Origin: Aurantibacter_A sp039941195
GTDB lineage: Bacteria; Bacteroidota; Bacteroidia; Flavobacteriales; Flavobacteriaceae
Length of the DNA: 64,000 nucleotides
Assembly (NCBI RefSeq): GCF_039941195.1
Contig: NZ_JBDVFA010000007.1
Coordinates: forward strand, 42,976-106,975
Direction: 5' to 3'
The translations under genes were made by a program, and so were the position numbers. This document shows positions 53,834 to 61,564 of the stretch, in pieces (the stretch's first letter is position 1; each line of letters opens with the position of its first letter). The notes beneath the pieces were generated by a model. That model did no database searches. It saw only the letters and a program-made list of their open reading frames with translations, and had not been told where the DNA came from.

Positions 53834-54721
53834 TTATGCGTTTAATTGAATTTCTAATTTTTTAGCCAAAATCCCTATTCCACCAGCCATTAGATTTTTG
53901 ATTTTTCCATGCGCAATTTGCAATTTAACAACAATCAAACTGGGTGATGGTTCATTCATAAATTTTCCTTGTTGAATTTTAAAACTCTCTTTCTTTATAT
54001 TTAATACATCAAATAAATAACAGGCAAGTGGTCCACCTGCCATCCCAGTTCCTGCTTCTTCTAGTATTCCATATCTAGGACCAAACATTCTAGTAGTAGC
54101 ATCATAGTTTTGCTTATCTACGTCCGTAGAAAAGACATAATAACCTATTAAATCATACACTTCACTAATTTCAGCTATTAGGTCAAAATTTGGAGTAATT
54201 TCTTTTAAAACTTCTTTGCTTTTAACGGGAATAAGAATAAATGAATTACCTGTGTTGACCAATTTAATTGGTGTATCGGGAATAAGGTCGTTTTTAGTTA
54301 ATCCTAGGGATTTTAGAATCATACTTTCTTTTTCACTTACGTGAACATATTTGGGCGCTAGCTGTTCCATAAATGCTAAATCTCCTATCATTGCTATTCT
54401 TCGCTTTCCATCGATTGTTTCTTTTGAAGAATTATCATTTTTTAGAGAACCTATTTGTTTTAAGTATGAAAATGTAGCTACTGTGGCGTGACCACAATGT
54501 GCTATTTGTTTTGTAGGTGTAAAAAAGTCTAGCTTATAATCCTCAGTTTTTGATTTGGATACAAAAGCAGTTTCTGACAACCCTACTTTTTTTGAGATTT
54601 CTAACTTTTCTGAATTAGATAAATTGTCGGCATCTAAAACTACACCTGCTGGATTACCACCTTTGCCATCAATCGCAAATGCGTTTAAAATTTGTACTGT
54701 CACTAGTTTTGAATTGTCCAT
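53834..54721 (-). CDS. PhzF-family isomerase
   Basis: The 295-aa protein shows the PhzF start (VQILNAFAIDGKGGNPAGVVLDAD) and the catalytic Glu50 in VGLSETAFV. The HCGHATVATFSYL motif and the later YGILEEAGTGMAGGPLACYL complete the diaminopimelate-epimerase-like fold. Family members catalyse proton shifts on small substrates; phenazine synthesis itself is not implied, since no other phz gene is near. A SigZ-like sigma gene lies 56 bp upstream on the same strand. Confidence 0.92.
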   Translation of the reverse strand: MDNSKLVTVQILNAFAIDGKGGNPAGVVLDADNLSNSEKLEISKKVGLSETAFVSKSKTEDYKLDFFTPTKQIAHCGHATVATFSYLKQIGSLKNDNSSKETIDGKRRIAMIGDLAFMEQLAPKYVHVSEKESMILKSLGLTKNDLIPDTPIKLVNTGNSFILIPVKSKEVLKEITPNFDLIAEISEVYDLIGYYVFSTDVDKQNYDATTRMFGPRYGILEEAGTGMAGGPLACYLFDVLNIKKESFKIQQGKFMNEPSPSLIVVKLQIAHGKIKNLMAGGIGILAKKLEIQLNA

Positions 54722-54750
54722 TTTTGATATTTTATACGTTATATCAGATA

Positions 54751-54780
54751 GACGTGATTAATTAGAAAAAGACGTAATTA
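54751..54780. repeat. two direct 10-bp repeats GACGT(G/A)ATTA ahead of the PhzF gene
   Basis: GACGTGATTA (54751-54760) and GACGTAATTA (54771-54780) lie exactly 20 bp apart between the sigma gene end and the PhzF start. Two-turn spacing is typical of binding sites, but the second copy overlaps the sigma stop codon. Confidence 0.35.
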
Positions 54781-55314
54781 TTCAGAATTATTTTCAAAAT
54801 CTAATAGTTTACCTGTAGTATCCGATTCAACATTTGGACAGTCCAAAATGTTTTCTTTTAAAATTTCTCTAGCTTTTTGAACTCTAGATTTTGTGCCTGA
54901 ATAAGATATATTTAGATGATGAGCTAGTTCTTTTTGTGTATAATCTTTGAATGAGGTTAAGATAATAGCCTCTTTATGATTAGAAGAAAGACTTTCTATT
55001 TTTTGATTTATACAGTTTGTAAGTTTTGAGTAATCAAAATTTTGTTCCTGCCTTTCGGGAATATCTAAGTCTGTAATCGGAATGCTATTTTCTTTGGCCT
55101 TTCGGAAATAATCAATAATAGTGTTTCGTGTAATTTGGTAAACCCAAGATGTGAGTTTAGAAGTATGCTTTAATTGATTGACTTTAGATTGTACTTTTAG
55201 GAAAACCTCTTGATGAATATCTTTTGAAACTTGTTCATCTTTTACTTTTCCTAAAATGAACTTAAAAAGTTCATCATTAAGGTCCGTCCAGATGGCATTA
55301 ATTTCTGTATTCAC
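54778..55314 (-). CDS. SigZ-like ECF sigma factor
   Basis: The 178-aa protein starts at a GTG (55314); an in-frame stop just upstream excludes longer forms. Region 2 is QVSKDIHQEVFLKVQSKVNQLKHTSKLTSWVYQITRNTIIDYFRK, and region 4 is LTSFKDYTQKELAHHLNISYSGTKSRVQKAREIL. After it comes a tail DCPNVESDTTGKLLDF, which matches position by position the tail of the second SigZ-like factor at 63095 (DC, eight residues, G, three residues, DF). No anti-sigma gene is adjacent; PhzF follows. Confidence 0.9.
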   Translation of the reverse strand: MNTEINAIWTDLNDELFKFILGKVKDEQVSKDIHQEVFLKVQSKVNQLKHTSKLTSWVYQITRNTIIDYFRKAKENSIPITDLDIPERQEQNFDYSKLTNCINQKIESLSSNHKEAIILTSFKDYTQKELAHHLNISYSGTKSRVQKAREILKENILDCPNVESDTTGKLLDFENNSE

Positions 55315-55380
55315 AATATTATTTTTTCATTTTTTGTCTAATGCTGAATTTGAACATATCCCTGATAGGTAATTTTCAAA

Positions 55381-55436
55381 TTAGCGACATTATAAATATA
55401 TACAAACCTTTCGGAATTACACATTAGTCCGCATTA
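55381..55436. repeat. intergenic repeat copy A
   Basis: It shares an exact 20-bp core TTAGCGACATTATAAATATA with copy B at 57520 and ends with TTAGTCCGCATTA against TTAGCCCGCATTA there; the middle part is diverged. It lies about 30 bp after the stop of the minus-strand SDR gene. Both copies face the same way. Confidence 0.75.
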
Positions 55437-55464
55437 CGTTTAAGTTTTTTGTTGTGGCTCGTTA

Positions 55465-56292
55465 TTATCCGTATACCACATTTTCAGCGGTTTCCTTGTG
55501 CATTTCCAAATCCGATTTTACGCTGTCCAATTTCATTCGGATTGTCATTAACGCAACTTTTCCGAGTGGTAAACGAAGCGTTGGATTTTTGGAATACACC
55601 AAGTCGATAATCGCCTTAGATGCTTTTATTGGGTCGCCTTCTTGCTTCCCGTCAACACCTTTTAATTTTGTTCGGAACGCTCCGGCGGTTTCGGAATAAT
55701 CATCAATTTCGATTGTAGCAAGACCAAGTCCGTTACTTGCGAATTTTGTTCGGAATGGTCCAGGCTCAACTATTGAAACTTTAATTCCGAGTGGTGCAAC
55801 TTCTTGAGCTAATGCCTCGCTAAAACCTTCAACAGCGAATTTACTTGCATTGTAAATTCCAAATCCCGCAAATGCTTTAATACCTCCGTGTGATGAAATT
55901 TGGACAATATGTCCACTTTTTACTTTTCGCATGAAGGGCAAAACTGTTTGTGTTATTTTTAGTGTACCGAAAAAATTGGCATCGAATACGTCTTTGACTT
56001 CTTTTATAGAAGTTTCTTCGACTGCACCTACAAATCCAATTCCTGCGTTATTGACCAAAACATCAATTTTGCCGAATTGCGAAATTAGTTGCGAAACACA
56101 GGTTTCAATATTTTTTTCGTTTGTAATATCCAATAAAATGGAATGGGCTTTAGCCTTATGTTTGGTGTTAAAGTCCTCTACTTGTGATTTATTTCTAAAT
56201 GTACCAATCACAAAATCTCCTTTTTCGATTACGGATTCGGCAAGTGCCTTACCCAATCCGCTCGAAATACCTGTTATAAACCAGTTTTTCAT
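55465..56292 (-). CDS. SDR-family oxidoreductase, richer in G+C than its neighbours
   Basis: The 275-aa classical SDR has the NAD(P) loop ITGISSGLGKALA, NNAGIGFVG, the catalytic Ser in IVQISSHGG and YxxxK in YNASKFAVEGF. The segment after VEPGPFRTKF matches the subgroup that includes ketoreductase-like oxidoreductases. The substrate is unknown. By eye the gene has more G and C and different codons than the AT-rich genes around it (spot counts of 37-45% against the low thirties), consistent with recent transfer. Confidence 0.92.
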   Translation of the reverse strand: MKNWFITGISSGLGKALAESVIEKGDFVIGTFRNKSQVEDFNTKHKAKAHSILLDITNEKNIETCVSQLISQFGKIDVLVNNAGIGFVGAVEETSIKEVKDVFDANFFGTLKITQTVLPFMRKVKSGHIVQISSHGGIKAFAGFGIYNASKFAVEGFSEALAQEVAPLGIKVSIVEPGPFRTKFASNGLGLATIEIDDYSETAGAFRTKLKGVDGKQEGDPIKASKAIIDLVYSKNPTLRLPLGKVALMTIRMKLDSVKSDLEMHKETAENVVYG

Positions 56293-56297
56293 AGAAC

Positions 56298-56687
56298 CTA
56301 TTTTACGATTAATTTATAATGTGGTGTTGGGTTTAGTGGGCAAGAATATAAATAATTACCTTCTTTAAGCTCTACAACTCCAGTATATTGAGTTTCGCCC
56401 TTTTTTACATTAGCTGTTGTAAAAGAATTCTCTACTGCTGTTTTTATTACATCAGCATCTTTGTCTTCTTCTTTTTGGATTACAAAACCTAATTCTTTAT
56501 CAACATTCTTATTTACCACTCTGAATTGATACTTGCCTGAAGTAAGGTTTAGTTCTTGGGTCTCAAATTGACCTTCTGTTTGAATGAGTTCAATAATTGT
56601 TACATCTTTTTCCATTGTTTGTGCTTTTAATATTTGATTAGTAAATAGTGCACAAATAATTGTAAGCACCGATACGACTTTTTTCAT
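56298..56687 (-). CDS. small secreted cupredoxin-like protein
   Basis: The 129-aa protein has a signal peptide (VVSVLTIICALFTNQILKA). A β-sandwich-like domain follows (TSGKYQFRVVNKNVDKELGFVIQ, GETQYTGVVELKEGNYLYSCPLNPTPHYKLIV). The Cys...His near the end resembles a cupredoxin metal loop, although the usual Met is missing and the Cys-His spacing is longer than in plastocyanin. Copper binding is therefore doubtful. It stands 5 bp upstream of the SDR gene in the same direction, so they form one unit. Confidence 0.75.
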   Translation of the reverse strand: MKKVVSVLTIICALFTNQILKAQTMEKDVTIIELIQTEGQFETQELNLTSGKYQFRVVNKNVDKELGFVIQKEEDKDADVIKTAVENSFTTANVKKGETQYTGVVELKEGNYLYSCPLNPTPHYKLIVK

Positions 56688-56753
56688 TTTATAAAGTTTT
56701 AAAATTAACTCTACAAAAGTCCTACGAATTCGGTACTTAAAAAATGAACTAGA

Positions 56754-57353
56754 TTAAGTTTTTGAGCTAAGTTTTTTTCTCAGTTTTGACATAAATTCAG
56801 GTGTAATGCCTAAATAAGAAGCAATTACTTTTTGCGGAACACGATAAACAATATTTGGGTAGCGTTTTTCTAATTCTAAAAATCGCTCTTCTGCGGTCAT
56901 ACTTAAATTAGACAATGCTCTTTTTCGGGAAAAGGCAAAGGCTCTTTCAGTTGTAATTCTAAAGTATTCGCTTAATGCGTGGATTTCTTTACAAAGCCCT
57001 TCAATATCGTTATAAGACATTTGTAGAATTATGGAATCTTCGAGTGCCTCAACAAATAAAGTGGCAGGTGTTTGGGTTATGTAGCTGTAAAAATCGCTGG
57101 TAAAGTGGTCTTCCACTGCAATTTGAACGGTATGTTCTTTTCCTTCATTGTCTATAAAATAAGAACGGAAAGCTCCTTTTTGAATATAATTTCTGTAGTT
57201 GCAAACGTTACTTGGTTGATCTAATAACTCACGCTTCTTAATTTTTTTTACTCGAATTATAGCAATAAGTTTTTCCGTTTCCTCCTTTGTCAGAGTAACG
57301 TATTTTTCAATATTTCCGAGTATGTTTTCGTATAGTTCCAATGTTTTGTACAT
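56754..57353 (-). CDS. Crp/Fnr-family transcriptional regulator
   Basis: The ATG at 57353 (199 aa, MYKTLELYENIL) is chosen over a TTG at 57362. The N-terminal cyclic-nucleotide-type β-roll (LLDQPSNVCNYRNYIQKGAFRSYFID, FTSDFYSYITQTPA) lacks a clear cAMP phosphate-binding pattern. The C-terminal HTH is RVPQKVIASYLGITPEFMSKLRKKL. Regulators of this kind in Bacteroidota often control a neighbouring SDR or oxidoreductase gene. Here that would be the cupredoxin-like/SDR pair, 66 bp downstream (inferred). Confidence 0.9.
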   Translation of the reverse strand: MYKTLELYENILGNIEKYVTLTKEETEKLIAIIRVKKIKKRELLDQPSNVCNYRNYIQKGAFRSYFIDNEGKEHTVQIAVEDHFTSDFYSYITQTPATLFVEALEDSIILQMSYNDIEGLCKEIHALSEYFRITTERAFAFSRKRALSNLSMTAEERFLELEKRYPNIVYRVPQKVIASYLGITPEFMSKLRKKLSSKT

Positions 57354-57435
57354 GTGCCACAAGGGTTGAGTTATGAACCGTACCGGAGCAAACTAGCGTT
57401 TGCTTACCAGCTATGCGCTAAGCAAAAGCTTTTTG

Positions 57436-57468
57436 CCCGCCCGAACGTGCCTTTTCGGTACGGGCGGG
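57436..57468. repeat. GC-rich hairpin CCCGCCCG / CGGGCGGG
   Basis: A perfect 8-bp GC stem encloses 17 bases with further pairing inside. On the plus strand it is followed by a T-rich run, but no plus-strand gene precedes it, so it looks like a repetitive palindrome rather than an ordinary terminator. A degenerate relative lies at 63853. Confidence 0.7.
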
Positions 57469-57495
57469 TTTTGTTTTATTTTTTGTTCTAAGCAA

Positions 57496-57511
57496 CCCCG
57501 ACGCTTCGGGG
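57496..57511. repeat. REP-like palindrome CCCCGACGCTTCGGGG
   Basis: One of three short palindromes built on the pattern YCCCGA-N-GCTTCGSGR in this part of the window (others at 58306 and 63904). It has 6-bp arms and a 4-base loop, in AT-rich surroundings. Confidence 0.65.
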
Positions 57512-57519
57512 CCAAAGAT

Positions 57520-57574
57520 TTAGCGACATTATAAATATAAACAGAACTTTACTTTAAATCCTTAGCCCGCATTA
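57520..57574. repeat. intergenic repeat copy B
   Basis: Direct repeat of copy A at 55381: identical first 20 bp and nearly identical last 13 bp. It lies 20 bp after the stop codon of the minus-strand lipoprotein gene, the same position copy A has relative to the SDR gene. Confidence 0.75.
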
Positions 57575-57593
57575 AGTATAGCCATTGATGGCA

Positions 57594-58022
57594 TTAGTTA
57601 TTTTCGCTCTGATATTTATAGCTGCAACCTTCAATACAAATCGGTCCGCTAGTTGGGGTAAGGATAAAATGATTTGAGAACAATTCTAAATCATATGTGA
57701 TAAAGCCATCATTATTTTCCGATTGAGTTTCAAATTCATCACAATCATACTCAAGGGATAATTTAATTTCTTCGAGTGAAAATGTTCCAGTTGTACATTC
57801 AGTAAACCTATTCGAAGAAAAAGTTCCATTACTATAAAATTCAAGTTCTTCTCCATTTTCTACATCAACCCAATATTGGGGTCCACCCGCACTTATAAAT
57901 GCCTCGTTTAGTTTCCATTGTCCTTCTATCAAATTTGCATTTGGAAGTATAGGTTTATCCGCCACTTTATCACAGGAGGTTAATAAAAATAAAAACAACA
58001 TTAAAGAACATAGATTTTTCAT
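57594..58022 (-). CDS. lipoprotein with lipocalin-like domain
   Basis: The 142-aa protein has a lipoprotein signal (LMLFLFLLTSC, Cys17). One β-barrel-like domain follows (LIEGQWKLNEAFISAGGPQYWV, GEELEFYSNGTFSSNRF, YDLELFSNHFILTP), as in Bacteroidota lipocalin-like lipoproteins. Four further cysteines (TECTTGTF, EYDCDEF, ICIEGCSY) could form disulfides. The function is unknown. Confidence 0.82.
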   Translation of the reverse strand: MKNLCSLMLFLFLLTSCDKVADKPILPNANLIEGQWKLNEAFISAGGPQYWVDVENGEELEFYSNGTFSSNRFTECTTGTFSLEEIKLSLEYDCDEFETQSENNDGFITYDLELFSNHFILTPTSGPICIEGCSYKYQSENN

Positions 58023-58450
58023 TTTCAGGAGTATTATTTATTAGATGCTTTTAATTATAAATGGTTGCTTATGATAAATGCCAACATAATGTAAGATATG
58101 ACAGCTGCAAAGCAGTGTGCGAGTAGGAGCGGGGAGAAAACGAGATGAAGGGATTTTGGTCGACGCAGGCGTTCCAAGCGCAGCGAACACATGAATACCT
58201 TTAAAAAAGAATAAAAACGATATGAATAATGCTAAATCATCGTCACGGCTATGGCAAATAGGGCAGGCACGGTAACTTTTCGTTTCCGTTTGGTCTGCAA
58301 GCCAGCCCCGATGCTTCGCGGTTTGTTTTGTAATTATTTTTTCAGTTTTAATAATTCAGAATATGGATTTCCATTCAACCCTAATAGTTTAGCAAAAGCA
58401 GGTTCCGTTTATATTCCGTTAGATTTTAATTGTTTCGCTTTTTTATTGCT
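58023..58450. other. intergenic stretch with GC-rich segments
   Basis: No gene seen. Between 58100 and 58325 the DNA is much richer in G and C than its surroundings and includes the imperfect palindrome CCCCGATGCTTCGCGG (58306-58321), a relative of those at 57496 and 63904. This resembles degenerate intergenic repeat material. No attachment site could be defined. Confidence 0.5.
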
Positions 58451-59185
58451 TTATACCATAGCACCATTTGCACCGATAACTTGACCCGAAATCCATTTAG
58501 AATCATCGCTTGCTAAAAATAAAACGACTCTTGCAATATCAATAGGTTCCGCAAGTCTATTAAAGGCATTCATAGCACTTATTTTATCTATTGTTTCTTG
58601 CGATTTACCATTAAGAAATAAATCCGTTGCTGTAGCTCCTGGTGCAATAGCATTTACCGAAATTCCTCTACCTATTTCTTTAGCAAAAACTCTAGTCATT
58701 TGCTCTACGGCTGCTTTTGAGGCGGAGTATAGTGCATAGGTAGGAAACATCAATTTAGCTGTGCTAGATGAAAAATTTATAATTATACCATTATCTGCTA
58801 ATTTGCTATCAGCTTCTTGCATTGTATTGAAAACGCCTCTGACGTTGACGTCAAAGAGTTTGGTGAAATCTTCCTGAGTATTATCTTTTAATAATTTGGA
58901 AAACATAATTCCTGCATTATTAACTAACACATCAATTCTGCCAAATGCTTTTAAGGTTTCATCAAATAAATGTCTGACTTCTTCTTTTTTGCTAACATCT
59001 GCTTTTACGGCTAGAGCAGTTCCACCATTTATTTTAATAGATTCAACGGTATTACGGGCTTCTTTTTCACTACTGGAGTGATTCACTATTATTTTTGCTC
59101 CATTTTTAGCCAAAAGAATAGCAACCTCTTTCCCAATTCCTTTAGAGGAACCGGTGACTATGATTACTTTGTTCTCGAGTCTCAT
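58451..59185 (-). CDS. SDR-family oxidoreductase (FabG-like)
   Basis: The 244-aa SDR has VTGSSKGIGKEVA, NNAGIMFSKL, the catalytic Ser region INFSSSTAKL, YSASKAAVEQM and the closing LFLASDDSKWISGQVIGANGAMV, typical of the FabG/glucose-dehydrogenase-like group. It is the last gene of the TetR-HAD-DoxX-SDR unit, 11 bp after the DoxX gene. The substrate is unknown. Confidence 0.93.
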   Translation of the reverse strand: MRLENKVIIVTGSSKGIGKEVAILLAKNGAKIIVNHSSSEKEARNTVESIKINGGTALAVKADVSKKEEVRHLFDETLKAFGRIDVLVNNAGIMFSKLLKDNTQEDFTKLFDVNVRGVFNTMQEADSKLADNGIIINFSSSTAKLMFPTYALYSASKAAVEQMTRVFAKEIGRGISVNAIAPGATATDLFLNGKSQETIDKISAMNAFNRLAEPIDIARVVLFLASDDSKWISGQVIGANGAMV

Positions 59186-59196
59186 TGTGTGTATTT

Positions 59197-59592
59197 TTAG
59201 TTTTGAATTGATTTTTGGTGGTCATTCGTAAAGTATAAAAGCAAAAACAGAAACCCGATGTAGGTAGATTGCAGACCTACCAAATCCCATTTTTGGGCAA
59301 AAGAACTCCCAATAACTAATATGTTCATGAGTAGAAAAGTGGCTATTAGAGTTTCTCGAGTAAATTTATTGAGCAAAAAAAGAATACCAATAATAAGTTC
59401 CGCAAATGGTATACAATAGGCTAAAGGTGTTACCATAAATTCAGGTAACAAGGTGCCTTGAAAGGTATTCTGCATTCCCGTAACAAACTTTTCTAAATCA
59501 GGCATCCTTACTATTCCGTGAAATAAAAAGTTTATTCCAAAGGATATGCGAAATAGTAATACTGCGAGTGCTTTGTTATCTAATTTTTTCAT
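59197..59592 (-). CDS. DoxX-family membrane protein
   Basis: The 131-aa protein has four hydrophobic helices, with ALAVLLFRISFGINFLFHGIVRM, VTPLAYCIPFAELIIGILFLL and ETLIATFLLMNILVIGSSFA in DoxX order. It lies 16 bp after the HAD gene and 11 bp before the SDR gene, all on the minus strand, so it is part of one operon under the TetR gene upstream. Confidence 0.9.
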   Translation of the reverse strand: MKKLDNKALAVLLFRISFGINFLFHGIVRMPDLEKFVTGMQNTFQGTLLPEFMVTPLAYCIPFAELIIGILFLLNKFTRETLIATFLLMNILVIGSSFAQKWDLVGLQSTYIGFLFLLLYFTNDHQKSIQN

Positions 59593-59608
59593 TACAATTC
59601 TAGGTTTA

Positions 59609-60412
59609 CTATTTTAATTCTATTAGTTTTTTGGCGGTTAAAGCAAGGTCACTTTCATGTATTTCTGGCTTTGGTGAAAGCGGATATAATTGTGCTCCAG
59701 GACGGCTGATAAAAGCACCTCTCCAGCCTGCCCAAATTGCACCAGCTATATCCCAACCGTGAGCTGCTACAAGCATACATTCATTAGCTTGGATTCCCAT
59801 TTTTCTTGCTGCCCAATCATATGCATCAGTATGTGGTTTAAATTTACCAATGTCCTCAATACTTAATCTTTCTTCAAAATAATCTAATAGCCCCGCATTT
59901 TTAAATTGCGTTTCTACACCAATATTAGAGGAGTTCGTAAAGGAAACTAATTTGTAACCAGCATCTTTTAATTTTTTTAAAGATTCTTTTACTTCTGGAT
60001 GCGGAGGAATGGAGCGTAAAGGCGGCAGTATGGCTTCTTTTGCTTCTTCTTCACTAAGGTTAATTCCATTATTTGCAGCAACCATTTTTAATGCTGCTGC
60101 ACCTATAACACCAAAAGCTTCATATTGTCTGCCAACTGTTGTAACTAAAGAATATTGTAACATGGTAGTAAACCATAATGGTAACAAATCACTCCTGCCA
60201 CCTAAAGCGTCTCCTACGCTTTTTTTCATAGCGGTGAGGTCTAACAAAGTTTCGTTGACATCAAAAAATAATACTTTTGGTCTTTTTAATTCTGTTTTCA
60301 TTATAATGTTTTTTTGAGTATTCTGCGATAATACCATTTGAGGTAATCCAAGGCCAGTCACACTTAAAAGTGTAGCGTTTTTAATAAAATTCCTTCTATC
60401 TTTTTTCATCAT
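59609..60412 (-). CDS. class II (S)-2-haloacid dehalogenase-like protein with Tat signal
   Basis: The 267-aa protein carries a twin-arginine signal (KDRRNFIKNATLLSVTGLGLP) before a HAD domain: FFDVNETLLDL (nucleophile Asp), VSFTNSS (motif II), and KFKPHTDAYDWAARKMG with VAAHGWDIAGAIWAGWRGAFI for motifs III and IV. This is the class II haloacid dehalogenase pattern. An internal Met at about residue 38, directly ahead of the HAD domain, could give a cytoplasmic form. Export of a HAD hydrolase is unusual. A TetR operator candidate lies 12-31 bp upstream. Confidence 0.88.
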   Translation of the reverse strand: MMKKDRRNFIKNATLLSVTGLGLPQMVLSQNTQKNIIMKTELKRPKVLFFDVNETLLDLTAMKKSVGDALGGRSDLLPLWFTTMLQYSLVTTVGRQYEAFGVIGAAALKMVAANNGINLSEEEAKEAILPPLRSIPPHPEVKESLKKLKDAGYKLVSFTNSSNIGVETQFKNAGLLDYFEERLSIEDIGKFKPHTDAYDWAARKMGIQANECMLVAAHGWDIAGAIWAGWRGAFISRPGAQLYPLSPKPEIHESDLALTAKKLIELK

Positions 60413-60423
60413 TTTGATTTTAA

Positions 60424-60443
60424 AACATTCTGAGTGGTATGTT
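60424..60443. promoter_or_regulatory. TetR operator candidate ahead of the HAD-DoxX-SDR genes
   Basis: AACATTCTGAGTGGTATGTT has symmetric ends AACAT...ATGTT and shares its layout with the site upstream of the TetR gene (61079). It lies between the TetR stop and the HAD start. Confidence 0.65.
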
Positions 60444-60457
60444 AGTGGGTAAAAAAA

Positions 60458-61060
60458 TTATGATTTTATTAGCTGTAAATAACTAGAAATACCTTTTATG
60501 TAATCATTGATAATTTGGTCCCCGTTGTAAAGCTTTCTAATTCCTCTGATTCCCTCGAAAGAACTAATCAAAAATGTTGCAACTGCCATATTATTGGTGC
60601 TTTTCTTGATTGATCCTTCAGTCTTACCTTTTTCAATTAGTGCAATGAGGGAAGACTTCCATTTTTCAATAATATTTTTTAGAGCTAACTGGTAACTTTT
60701 TTCATAGTTGCCAATTTCGTTTATAAAGTTATTCATTGGGCAACCATTACTTTTATCGTATATAGAAAAAAAGTTTATGCGATTTATAAAAGTATTTTCT
60801 AAAATTTCTATGGCACTGCCTTCTTCTTTTAAAGGTGCAATCATACCATCGTATACTCTCTTTTGAATTTTAAGTTTTATAACTTCTAGTGCCAGCTGCT
60901 CTTTGTTTTTATAATGATAATAAAAGGCGCCTTTTGTCATTTTTGTAGCCTTCATTACATCATTAATGCTAGTAGCTTTAAACCCATTTTCATAGAACAA
61001 TTTAAAAGCTTCGTGCACAATGTGCTGTTTGGTTATTTCAGATTTTAATTCCTGTTGCAT
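60458..61060 (-). CDS. TetR/AcrR-family regulator of the HAD-DoxX-SDR operon
   Basis: The 200-aa protein has the TetR HTH (IVHEAFKLFYENGFKATSINDVMKATKMTKGAFYYHYKNKEQLA) and an all-helical C-terminal domain with a Cys in NGCPMNNFINE. A similar segment in related regulators contributes to sensing electrophiles (family knowledge, not shown here). It lies directly upstream of the HAD gene on the same strand. The two operator-like sites at 60424 and 61079 support repression of itself and the operon. Confidence 0.92.
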   Translation of the reverse strand: MQQELKSEITKQHIVHEAFKLFYENGFKATSINDVMKATKMTKGAFYYHYKNKEQLALEVIKLKIQKRVYDGMIAPLKEEGSAIEILENTFINRINFFSIYDKSNGCPMNNFINEIGNYEKSYQLALKNIIEKWKSSLIALIEKGKTEGSIKKSTNNMAVATFLISSFEGIRGIRKLYNGDQIINDYIKGISSYLQLIKS

Positions 61061-61064
61061 ATTA

Positions 61065-61098
61065 CAAATTTACATAAAAACATTCTATATGGTATTTT
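61065..61098 (-). promoter_or_regulatory. promoter and operator of the TetR gene
   Basis: A minus-strand -7 element TAAATTTG (61072-61065) lies 4 bp before the start codon. The motif AACATTCTATATGGTATTTT (61079-61098) lies just upstream of it, between -7 and where -33 would be, and matches the site ahead of the HAD gene at 16 of 20 positions. Confidence 0.65.
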
Positions 61099-61331
61099 TT
61101 GTTTCTAAAATCGTTAATTACCGATTAAAACGAAAAAATGGCTCTGCAATTTTGTAGTCTAATTAATCTAGAAGTATTGAAATTGATAAAACTATTGAAA
61201 GGACGTAGTAACTTTTTAATTTAATGTTAACCCAGACGAATGATACATCATCGGTTAGTATTTGAAAAGTAGCGGATTAAAAGCACTAACTTTTGGATTA
61301 ACTATTTGCTTTCAATTTACAATACTCACCT

Positions 61332-61488
61332 CGATTTAAGCACTTAAATCGCTATTTTTTATATACATTTTTAGGTGGCGTTTTTCTATTCCTGATAGAT
61401 TCATCACAATAAAGTCAGTTAAAATCTCTTGATAATCTTTTACTGAAATTATGTCCATCCCCAAATTTTTAATTTGTTCAAAATCACT
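61332..61488 (-). pseudogene. possible gene remnant or microprotein
   Basis: A short minus-strand frame reads FEQIKNLGMDIISVKDYQEILTDF... and ends ...IEKRHLKMYIKN; an ATG at 61458 gives about 40 aa. Composition is protein-like, but the frame is cut by a stop at 61489-61491, so it may be the tail of a decayed gene. The remaining bases of this 500-bp gap show nothing. Confidence 0.25.
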
Positions 61489-61518
61489 TTAATTTGCCTT
61501 CTACATCTGAGTTGATAT

Positions 61519-61543
61519 GAAAAAAGCCCCTTAAAGAGGCTTA
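61519..61543 (-). terminator. terminator for the SigZ-desaturase operon
   Basis: On the minus strand AAGCCTC / GGGGCTT (one G·T pair) with a short loop is followed by a run of T, 22 bp after the stop codon of the 187-aa gene. Confidence 0.8.
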
Positions 61544-61564
61544 TATAAATCAGTTTTCGATTAG

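Noticed and set aside
55931..56368. 145-aa plus-strand frame over the SDR gene
   Set aside because: Antisense to a clear SDR with intact catalytic motifs.
58251..58484. 77-aa plus-strand frame in the GC-rich gap
   Set aside because: It runs through palindromic repeat sequence and into the 3' end of the SDR gene; composition is not protein-like.
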